64,000 bases of DNA, taken from NCBI RefSeq assembly GCF_000003815.2, contig NC_049982.1:7669849-7733848 (forward strand), in the 5' to 3' direction. A model generated the notes under the pieces. That model was not told where the DNA came from. It saw nothing but the letters and a program-made list of their open reading frames with translations, and ran no database searches. Source of the stretch: Branchiostoma floridae (Eukaryota > Chordata > Leptocardii > Amphioxiformes > Branchiostomatidae). This document shows positions 25,421-35,245 of the stretch, piece after piece. Position 1 is the stretch's first letter; every line of letters starts with the position of its first letter. Position numbers and translations under genes: made by a program.

Positions 25421-26516
25421 GCCGAGCCAGGACCCCCACACTGAGCGTGACCGTGAAAAACCTCAGCCAGAGAGTTGACCTGCTGCCACGCGCCGTCTGT
25501 CACAAACAGTAGGTTCTACTGCCTCAGTTTGCCTACTTAAACTTTTATTACTTTGTGTGCATTTCGTTAGATTGATATTGTCACAATATATGTGTGTTAT
25601 AGTGAATGTCACAGCAAGCAAAGCATATACCCGCAGCTGCATATATTCTGGGGGGCGTGTCCGATACGAAGTTTCTTCTTCCCCTTCTGTGAGCGTCTTT
25701 AAATGGCTTCTCTTACCGCAATTCAAAACCGAAGTTGATGATTTATATGCACAGGTATGACAGCAGTTTCTTTGTATGAAATGCTGAATGTAATATACTT
25801 AGCTAACGTTCAGAAGCATCGCAGGAAGTTTAGTTATGCTACGGCCGCGGCTTGCCTGCACTGTGATAACTTTGTTTGAAGCCTGGTGAAACGGCTGGTT
25901 TTCAAACTCGGGTCACTTTGTTGTTGAACGACAAAAGTCAACAAAGCCTCGGTCATGATTCCGTTTCCGCATGTCCATATCCCAGGTTGCAGCTGAGTAC
26001 CCCAAACAGTGTGTACGTGTATATGCCATGTGACGAGTAAACTGGATCAGACTTTAGTTTGGGGTGTGACGCTAATTGTAATTATAGATATGACACACTG
26101 GATGACAGATGAGCACATTTGTGCAAACAACTCGAACATACGATTTAGAACTGGTGATGGGTCGGCATGTTTTAATATGTGCTAATGATGCTGAACAACG
26201 CGACCGGGTCATGGCGAAATTAGCTGCCCTTTTCATTAAGATCGACTCGGAGATAAGAGTCCGCATCGGAACACTGGCCATATTCACAGCCTTCCTGCCG
26301 GTAAGCCGCCCCCAGGACAGACGGGCAGGGTAGGCCGGTAGAGCAAAGGGACCGGGCTTCTGCTGTGTTCTCTGAATCACTTTCAGGCATGCAGTGAGTT
26401 AGAGGGACATGGGTATCGTCTTCTCACCGACTTGTAACCCCTGCATAAAGTGATCTAGTTTACACACTACGTCTGTCTACGTGTCCGTAGGTCAGACACC
26501 AAGTTCTCTCCCATCT

Positions 26517-26645
26517 CCCTTCTTTCTTTCTTTCTCTATATCTCGCCCTATCTTTCTCTCCCTCTCACTCTCTATCTCTCCCTCTCTTTTTCTATCTCCT
26601 CCCTCTTCTTCACTCACTCTCTCTTTATCTCTCTCTCTTTCTGTT
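26517..26645. repeat. CT-rich low-complexity tract
   Basis: About 130 bp of CTTT, CTCT and CCCT units on the plus strand with few purines. Simple sequence; no coding role seen. Confidence 0.85.
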
Positions 26646-29324
26646 TAAGAATTTGTTATCGTCTCCGTAAGTATAGAATGGCAAACGAGGTCGAACTTGG
26701 TGCACGGACTTTAACACTGGAAAAAGAGCCCGCCTGCACTTAATAAAAACCATAACCCCGGGCGAGCTGTCATTCAACTGTGTACTCCCGCACACCTGTA
26801 CAAAGAAGCCCTCTCAAGCTGGAAACATGGGATCTTAAGACACAGATTACAGGCGTTAAGTTCAGGTTAGAACAAAGACGTCTTTTGTAAGGGTTCGACA
26901 GCCATATATGCATAGACTTGGGATTTTCTCCGCGACTATCGGAATTTGCAGAGGTAACTGTGTCGCATAAATATTGACTCTAGCCTTACCAAAACAGGCG
27001 AAACCTGAATCGTTCAGGTACAGAAGGTTAGATTTTATCTCATCTTGGCACTCTGACAGAAGCAAACAACTCATATCCTTGTCACGCAAGAAACATTGAA
27101 GTCTCCCCTGCCGCTTTTTATTTCAGTTCGTCTTACAGGACACTTCTTCTTTGTTAGCTTCTTAATCTAAAAAAAAAGAGATTTTGTAACATTCCAAGTC
27201 AGTCAACCGTGTGATTGCGCTTACCAATGAAACCCTATGGTTGCCAAACACCACTGACAAATAGTCTCCATCTAGCCAGCCTTGTACTCGTATTCTGGTA
27301 GACACTACAGTCATAGTGCAACAGTGGTGTAACGAAACGACCTGAAGTGAGTTTTATCGACGCCCTGAGTGGACGACTGTAGCCGTCCAAAGATTTAAAG
27401 AATGTGGCCCACTCATATGGTTAATTTCACATTGACAATAGATAGAGTAGCCACATTAATCCCAATTGAAGTGCTGTCACCTTACGCAGCGGTGGCGCAA
27501 ATGATGACCATGAGATTGCGGATCATCCAACACCATGGTGTCCAGTCTATCCACTTCTTCTTAAAGTTCTTTCTCCTATTATTTGTACCTGGGCGCTCCA
27601 AATATTATTATGTGTACTTTTTGAGAGAAATTTGTTCCAACCAAGCCGGATAAAATGTTCATCCCAAGCTTAATCCTACTTTCTTTGGATCCTTAATGGC
27701 TACATACTTCACTAGAAATAGCCAATTGTATTCGGGGCTTATAGACTTTAAAAATGATTTTCTTTCTTCAGTGACATTCGTATCCTATTCCCGTCCTCAA
27801 CTAACGCCAAACCCATTTGCAGAAAAGACGTTGCCATACTCAGCTGCTTTGTAAGCGAGACAGCAAACCTATTTAACTAAGTATTAATGTGTTGTAGTCT
27901 TGTTTGCACTGTCAGAGAGCCTGTCACCCAGACTGTGTACCCGCCGGCATAAGACTTCGCCTTGGCCCAAAATAAACCGTGATGTCGCCCTTAGTGCTGA
28001 CGCCCCATTCTTTTTCAGACCACAAGACACCACTGAGCTACAGACCTGTATTATGCCTTAGGCCCTTAGGCCACCGTGACAGCAAGTACATTTCATGGAT
28101 GACTTTAGACTGCAAATAAAGATAGTGAGATACGCCGAAAAAAACAAGATGGCTAAATTTTCAAAATAGACACCATAAATGTTGTTAACAAGAAATGAAG
28201 TGACAAGAAATATGGCATCACAGCTAACAAGGCATTCATTCCTGTATTTAACAAGTGCACTAGTGTACATAAAGTGGTATACTAGTGTTACTAACAAAGT
28301 GTACTATATTTGGTCTCTGTCATTAATATACGATAAAGCAGTATGTGCCATTTTCCTCTACATCTCAGTAGGGTAAACCATTGAAGCTTTTACAAGCGCG
28401 CCGACCCTCTCATCTTGTGCCCCCTGGTATGGGGTTCTTAGGAGAGGTCAAAGACGCCATGCTTGGCCGAGTTTCTCCTCTCAGTTCTGGCAGAGTTCCA
28501 GCTCTACCCCACCGCGCCATCTGCCATCTGCAGATTTATCGTTCCCACACACATTCTGCCGGTATCCTACTCTTACTTAGAAAGCCAGTCAACGGCTCCG
28601 TTTCTGTACCTCCAGCTGAATTTCCACTCTTGTCAACCCGCTGAATCTTCATTCCTGCTGATGGTAATCAAATGCTTCGGGTGTAGCCGGCAGTGACGGT
28701 AGCTGACGTACTGTCATGACAGTTGGCAGTAAAAGGTTCACATTGACAACTAGCATGGATCAATGCATGGATGCCTGGCAGACTACACCGTCACAGGCCA
28801 ACTGCTCGGCTCCAGGGCCAACATCCCCCAAGGAAACTTTTCCACAGGCCCCCTGAGTTAGACCGTGATATGCATGCTGCTTTGATTGACAAGAAACAAG
28901 TATTCAGTCATCACTATAAATTTCGTATCTTTCAGACGATTAGCTGTTGACATGTTTACACATATCTTTCACACGATTCCTTCGCGAGCGTTTCTCTATA
29001 ATCTCCATTAGAAAGCGTCGCGGTATCTATGAAACTTAAATCATGTTTACGACAGCCTAACTGCGTTCGTTGTTGCTAAAGGTGAGAGGTGAAGCATTTA
29101 ACGTCACACTGCATTCCGTGCATCGCCCAAGGCGTTCTACTGGCCTATATAGCGATCCCCTGGTGTCACCTCGCATTATCAATGCCGTCTGGGTTACATT
29201 CATCATGCAATGGTGATAGACATCATTTTGACAAGCCAAAAAGAAAAGGTGCTCTGCAGGTGTTGTTCCTGTTTTTCTACCCTGGTGATTCGAGTTAGTA
29301 CCTACATGTATTTCAGATAACCCG

Positions 29325-29510
29325 CCTAGATGCCATCCGATTACTACCACTAGGCCATACAGTGTGACGAGGCCTAGCCTGGTTAACAAACCCAAGCCCG
29401 ATCTCAAGTATCTATCGTGCAGACACGAAATATATTTTTGAGGTTGGGGTATGGTATCCAGGCTAGACTAGGCCCGGTAGTAATCGGATGGCACCCAGGC
29501 TAGCCTAGGT
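29325..29510. mobile_element. Foldback / MITE-like element
   Basis: An 18-bp perfect inverted repeat, TGCCATCCGATTACTACC at 29331-29348 and its complement at 29476-29493, brackets about 127 bp. Inside each arm a second weaker inverted pair (AGGCCTAGCCTGG and CCAGGCTAGACTAGGCC) continues the fold. No transposase frame fits the space. It resembles a non-autonomous DNA element that can form a long hairpin. Confidence 0.65.
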
Positions 29511-30010
29511 CATACTTGTGCCATGGATTCCGGTTGGTTGGGTACCGTACCAGTGTCATGGGAGTTTTCGATCTAAGAGGTCGTTCCAGTCTAGGCATCG
29601 TATTGAAGTTTACGTTAATCTGCAGGCAGATTTACCGGTGGCATACTATGATAGTATAGCCGGCCAAATGGAATCAGTCTGTTGATTAGTTTTGATACGT
29701 ACCCTCCCACAAATCCGACCTCATTCCTACATACGAGAGTCATACGAGGGAGGAAATTCGAATCGTATGTCTCTTACTATTAGTATTACTTACAGGTACA
29801 ACTGTGGCTAGATGATCCTAAATTAACCGGGTACATTATGATATATCATCATGACATAACGCGTTACATATTACGACGCCAACGTTAACCATGCATAGAT
29901 GCACAACCTCACAAGATAGACACCATTAGGTATAAGAGCTTACCCTGGCCAGTGGCCAAACATTTCTACTAGCTTCTTTTGGTTCTGATCAGTGCTATCT
30001 CCGTCCCAGA

Positions 30011-30078
30011 TACCAAACACTCACTCAATCACTCAGTCAGTCACATACTCACTCAATCTCTCACTCACTCACTCGCGG
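30011..30078. repeat. ACTC/AGTC tetranucleotide repeat
   Basis: Imperfect CACT and CAGT units between 30011 and 30078. Simple repeat in the presumed intron. Confidence 0.8.
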
Positions 30079-30575
30079 CCCAGCAAAGGTCGCCGACATA
30101 CATACAGGGTATCCTGATTATACACAGGGTTACCATCTGTTGTAAATGACCGTCTTTATGTTTCTTCCATGCAAATACATGTATGCCACTTTTGTATTAC
30201 TATTACAATCTTATTTCAAGATTCAGCCATACCAATTGGTAATGCACAAACAGTAAAATAACATCTTAAGTCTATTATCTTCAACTTTACTTCCATTTTT
30301 CAAAAAGTTACTCTAGCTCTTATCATCTCCGTTTTATCGTTTTCTTCCTTTTCTTGCCAAGATAAGTTCCTAATTAAATTTGTTAGATGTGGGATTCATT
30401 ACCACAGGAATGTCACTGCCACTGTCGAGTTCCTCTCAACATTTCATGGTGAAACATGGGTGGTTTAAGGCAGAAATTATACTGCGGTTTAATAGTATGG
30501 ACCGCTAGATGCCGCTTGGTACAAAGACACTTGAAGATTGTATCTTTATTTTCCAGAACCTCCCCAACGTTCACC

Positions 30576-33191
30576 ATGGTTAACGTCATCCTGGAATCCG
30601 GAGGGGCCCAGGACCCCCTGCCGCAGGGCAAGACCAACTGGATGGGTCAGAACGGGCCGGGCGGCTGGTGCTCCATCAAGGTCAACAACGTCGAGCAGGG
30701 GCTCAACTCCATCGGTTCGTCCTGTAGTTTTACGTTAATCCGCTAGATGGCGTTATGATGTGGCATAAGCGGCCCTAAGGCAACCATTATCTGAAACCGC
30801 CTGTTACGGCAAAAATGGCGAATACTAGCAAAGCACATTTTGAACATATACCCGATCTTTGAACATTGAATACATATTTATCAAGGAGTGCTGCAAATCC
30901 ACTTGATCATGCCTATACCGGCGTTATAGCTAAAATCGACTGCTCTGCCCGTCTATAGCACCTATGCCCAGTCGCCAGGAGGCGGTTTCCGTCTGGCTGG
31001 ACAGGTTAAGTCGCCGGGGTTTCCGTCCATTCCTGTACAGTATGTGACTATAGAGCGGACTCAAAACTACCAATACTCGAGCTCCATTTTCTCCTTCCCC
31101 GCAAAATGAAATCCCATCGAACTTAGATGCATTTACAGTATCTTATTACCTGCCTGTATAATCTTCATGTTCCTGGCAATAATAGACTATTGAAAAGTGA
31201 TGTCCTGTCTCAAAGACCACACAGTGTAGTCGCGTTATCAACCCTATAGTGTACATGCACCTCTGCAGGGTTTAACATCGTGGTTCTGAAGTTCCCCGAA
31301 CAGAACCCGCCGGAGCAGTACTCCTGCTTTGACACCTGCAAGGACCAGAATGCCTGCTTCACTCTGGCGGACTTCATCCAAAAAATCCAGCCGGTAGGTT
31401 ACGCTTTCGGTGGCCGGACAGCTAATAGCAGGCTATCGGCGTTGTCCTTTAACGTTTTCCCACTTTCTATTGATTTCTTTTATCATTGGGAGCGAGGAGG
31501 ACTTTGTTTATCTGTGTTCTTTGACAGCAGTTTGACATATAAAATCTTATAATGTACAGAAATTGTAAGGGTTGAAATGGATGTCAACCATCACGTTAAA
31601 GAAAAATTGACTACATATGCAGTATATAACACCTCCTTGGCATAAAGGCTGTGCAAATTGTACTTTTGCTATTACTTTACTCTACTAAGCGCGTGGAATG
31701 GATCTTTTGAATTTTGGTTGTGATGACAAGCATGATCACCTAGACGATTGTTTGTTTGTTTGTTTAACATGTTTAATTAACCTTCTCCAGGACCGCTACA
31801 AACTGATAAGTGCCTGTGGTTCCATTACTGACTACCTGTGCCAGCCTCTGTGATTTGTTTGTTTGTTTGTTTATTACTTGTTAATCCCCTCCAAGACCGC
31901 TACATCCTGATGAGTGCCTGTGGCTCCATCACTGACTGCCTGTGCCAGCCGCTGTGTGGTTTGTTTGTTTGTTTGTTTGTTTATCACTTGTTGAACCCCC
32001 TCCAAGACCGCTACATCCTGATGAGTGCCTGTGGCTCCATCACTGACTGCCTGTGCCAGCCGCTGTGTGGTTTGTTTGTTTGTTTGTTTGTTTATCACTT
32101 GTTGAACCCCCTCCAGGACCGTTACATCCTGATGAGTGCCTGTGGCTCCATCACTGACTGCCTGTGCCAGCCGCTGTGTGGTTTGTTTGTTTGTTTGTTT
32201 GTTTATCACTTGTTGAACCCCCTCCAGGACCGTTACATCCTGATGAGTGCCTGCGGCTCCATCACTGACTGCCTGTGCCAGCCGCTGTGTGACGAGCTGC
32301 GCGCGCTCGGGTCAGGCTACTTCAGCCGTAGCATGGACGAGCTCAGCGGGGGTGAGCACCTTTTACTAGCCTATACCAGGCTCCACAGGTCGATGGAAAA
32401 ATAGTATAAATTGGTCAAATAAGATAGAAAACACACCAGAGGAGTTAGATGGCCGAGGAATTCAGTTTGCGACCTGAGGCCAGGCCGGCCAACACTCCTA
32501 GACCAATTAACTCCTAGGATTTTTCCTAACTTGGCTAAAGTCCGCTATTACTATTCGGCCAGGAGAGAGCCTGGTAGAGACTAACCTTTTTCAGTCACTG
32601 GTTTATTGAGTGAACTCTCAAACACGACAAGTACGATTTATTTACAACCAACAGTATTCCCATATTAAAAGCTATTTAATTTAGTCTAATCTAATCTATT
32701 TAATCTAATACAGTAACACTAGTCTATTAAAAAATATTTTCACACCTTTGAGAGCACATGGGTTTCTGTTACAAAGTATTACACAGGTTTAGCAATGCAT
32801 GAGCTACAAACTCAAACCATATACAATATCAGCATTGCCTTACCTTAGACCTTAGATACTCCCGCAACACTGTTGCATTGGTCAACTCGGTGAGCATATT
32901 TTCTCCATAAGGTGCGGTCTTGAGAAGTAACCGCCATGCTTTCCATGTTGTTCAGACCCATTTCCCTTCCGTCTTAGTTTCAACATTGGTTTAAAACCGA
33001 CTTAAAACAAATCGATCATAGATTGACCGTGCATTGATTAATCGATCACTTTACTGATCACTGCCCTCGTTACTTCCCCAGCTCACAGGAACGAGTCCTG
33101 GGTGATGGTGGCCAGGAAGGGACACGGGCTCATCAAGGAGTGCTTCAAACCCGCAGGCCAGGGACCGTGCATTGACAGCGTCGACATCTAG
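30576..33191 (+). CDS. ILEI/PANDER-fold protein (FAM3-like), four exons
   Basis: Coding exons: 30576-30714, 31269-31393, 32228-32351 and 33082-33191, giving 165 residues with matching phases. The ILEI fold, known from FAM3 cytokine-like proteins and POMGNT1, is recognised by GFNIVVL, then CFDTC, LADFIQKI, DELRALGSGY and ESWVMVARKGHG. The ATG has a strong context (CACCATGG), and no ATG lies in the candidate upstream exon. No signal peptide is visible, unlike typical FAM3 proteins, so it may act inside the cell unless an unseen exon adds a leader; the frame is open upstream of the ATG within its exon. Cysteine content is high. Exon 3 is the last and only complete copy of a tandemly repeated exon fragment. 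The sugar- or partner-binding role is unknown. Confidence 0.8.
31785..32290 (+). repeat. Five tandem copies of the 5' end of ILEI exon 3
   Basis: Copies start at 31791, 31895, 32006, 32117 and 32228. The last four are spaced exactly 111 bp; the first is 104 bp from the second. Each unit holds a GTTT tract, a CTCCAG-type acceptor and the first 63 or so bases of exon 3 (DRYILMSACGSITDC). Only copy 5 continues into the rest of the exon and its donor. Copies 1, 4 and 5 keep CAG at the acceptor; in copies 2 and 3 it is CAA. Copy 1 is diverged (DRYKLISACGS) and runs into a stop. Because 111 is a multiple of 3 and the units lack stops, copies 2-5 form one open frame of 188 codons. Confidence 0.95.
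32365..32583. mobile_element. MITE with about 17-bp inverted ends
   Basis: ACTAGCCTATACCAGGCTC at the left and GAGCCTGGTAGAGACTA at the right are imperfect inverted repeats about 200 bp apart. The element begins only 13 bp after the exon 3 donor of the ILEI-fold gene. A related terminus lies at 21697-21735. No transposase frame is present. Confidence 0.55.
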
Positions 33192-33630
33192 GCAGCCAAT
33201 CAGGCGGCGAGCCGTATCCACGTCACGGATGACGTCATTCAGTTCGATGCCGATTCCATATATACAAGTATTTTAGTACCTGTCGCGATCGGTGGCAACT
33301 GTATAGCTAATTTCATTTGTACTAAGATGGGTAGCTGCATCATGGGTAATAGGGTCTAACGTTTTCCTTGGATCGCTACACTGTATGCGACAGAAAGGAC
33401 GAGAAAAGTTGAAGCCGGAGTGTTTTCCATCATTCCAATAGAATAGAGTCCATGGACGTTTCTGTCTGGGTGTTAGGGTTCCCAACAGATTCATACAGTT
33501 GTCTTGTATGATTTCTCACAATCGTATTTTCTAAAGCTCTAATCAGTCAGCAAATGTCAACGGTAACGGACAGATTCGCTGCATGATTAATTTTGTCATC
33601 AAGCTTGTCACAACTTAACAACCAAGGACC

Positions 33631-33636
33631 AATAAA
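33631..33636 (+). terminator. Poly(A) signal of the ILEI-fold gene
   Basis: AATAAA lies 440 bases after the stop codon and about 150 bases before the poly(A) signal of the convergent gene. No nearer signal is seen on this strand. Confidence 0.55.
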
Positions 33637-33784
33637 CCATGACATTTGAGGTGTGGTGTATTTCTTTAGTTGAACACTGACTTCACCTCGTTGAATTATT
33701 TTCCCTCCTATCCAAGATTCCGTTATATGGTCTTATATTCAACAAAAGTACAGCAATAGTATTCCAAAGCGTTTTTTTTTCAAA

Positions 33785-33790
33785 TTTAAT
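33785..33790 (-). terminator. Poly(A) signal of the beta-lactamase-like gene
   Basis: On the minus strand this reads ATTAAA, the commonest variant signal, about 83 bases after the stop codon. A pyrimidine-poor, A-rich stretch follows. Confidence 0.45.
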
Positions 33791-33872
33791 GAAAGAAAAA
33801 GGAAAGAAACACAAAAACCTTAGACTTTTTTTAACGATAATATATATTTTTGCATTTCTTATATGATATAGT

Positions 33873-35209
33873 CTACTTCACTGGTGAAACACAGGTAAAA
33901 GTTTGACAACAAGGTATGGAAAATATAGAATACGTTATATGTACTTGAAGTAAAACAAATATGTAAAGGTAAATCTTTAAATTACTAAGGTGTGCTGCAC
34001 TACTTGCAACAACGTCATGTTCTGAGTTGTCAGTATCGGCAGTGTCTACTCTGTGAAAAGTTGGCTTGTTATCTGGACCTGAATCAACATGTAAAGAAAT
34101 CACAGAGCCTTCTGAGGTTTTGGTGAAGACGACTTTAAACCCCTGTATGTACCACAGCGGGCCAGTGAAGACCATCCTCATCACGTGTTCTTGTACCAAC
34201 CCGGGCTGTAGATGCCCAGTTCCAAACAACCCGTATCGAAACCGTAGACTAGAAGATGCGAGGGAAAGGCGAACAGAGAAGTTTCCGAGAGCGGGACTGA
34301 AGTAGACACCGGCGTACTTTCGCAGGGGGTCAGAGGCAGTTGTTGTCGGTGCAGTCTGTTGGATTCCGCTAGTCGTCTCTCTTGAACGGCGCGAACTGAC
34401 AACAATATCTGCATCTGCTGACGGTTTGCTGAAGTAGCTAAATCCTGATAGAAACAAAGCACAAAAAATCCAGATCTTTATTTCCCCTCACACCACATCA
34501 TTCAAATGGTAAGATCTTAGGAATAGTGATCTTCGGAGGTACTGATATTAACTTACGTTTGTAACGCTAGTTCACCTCTATCCGAGGGGTTACCTAAATC
34601 CAGTTGTTTCTAAAAAAAAAGCAGGGCATTCATATATAATTAGCAATACTAGTATCAAATCAAAGGACGGCGGTTTCAGATTGCAACAATTTCAAAATAT
34701 TGCAGTTATTTTAAAAATGTTGCATCGCCCATCGACTTGACAAATCCCTAAGTAGCCTGTTTTCAAAAACCACTGGCGGATATAAGTTCTCCGCGGATAA
34801 GGGTGAACTGGCGGTGCTACATGTATATGATTTAAAAAAAAGTTTACGTTTATATATTATAAATGCTGATGACAAATTGAACCTTCAATGCTTCTCAAAG
34901 ATTATATATATTGCCTCACCATCAGAAGACCACGTATGTCTCCTGTGCCTGTGTTGACAGATTGTAGAGGAGTTCAGCCACGGAATTTTTCCTGGAGCAA
35001 AATGAAACTATTAGTCACCTTCATACGAAGGTTCATTCCCTCCAACTGTTTCCTCGTAACAAAAAAGAGCCTTGCACGGCAACTGATGAGACTAATCTTA
35101 ACTGACTTCCACAGAAACTTAAGGTGGGGTCATCAAGCATTGATGGCGTTGATGACGTAGTATACTCAATATGTGTATTACTAAAAATATTACACACACG
35201 CACCCACAT

Positions 35210-35245
<36 letters not shown>

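Larger units (their letters stand above)
25510..30556 (+). other. Presumed first intron of the ILEI-fold gene
   Basis: About 5 kb without a supported exon. It contains a CT-rich tract (26517-26645), a foldback element (29325-29510) and an ACTC tract (30011-30078). A frame of about 74 codons at 26109 ends at a good donor (CTGCCG/GTAAGC at 26300), but it matches no family and its phase does not fit the next exon. If the promoter call at 25388 is wrong, this stretch is intergenic. Confidence 0.4.

Noticed and set aside
26072-26380. Open frames on both strands; the plus frame at 26109 ends at a good donor (GTAAGC)
   Set aside because: No family resemblance, a stop just before the ATG, and joining it to the next ILEI exon gives a stop after eight codons.
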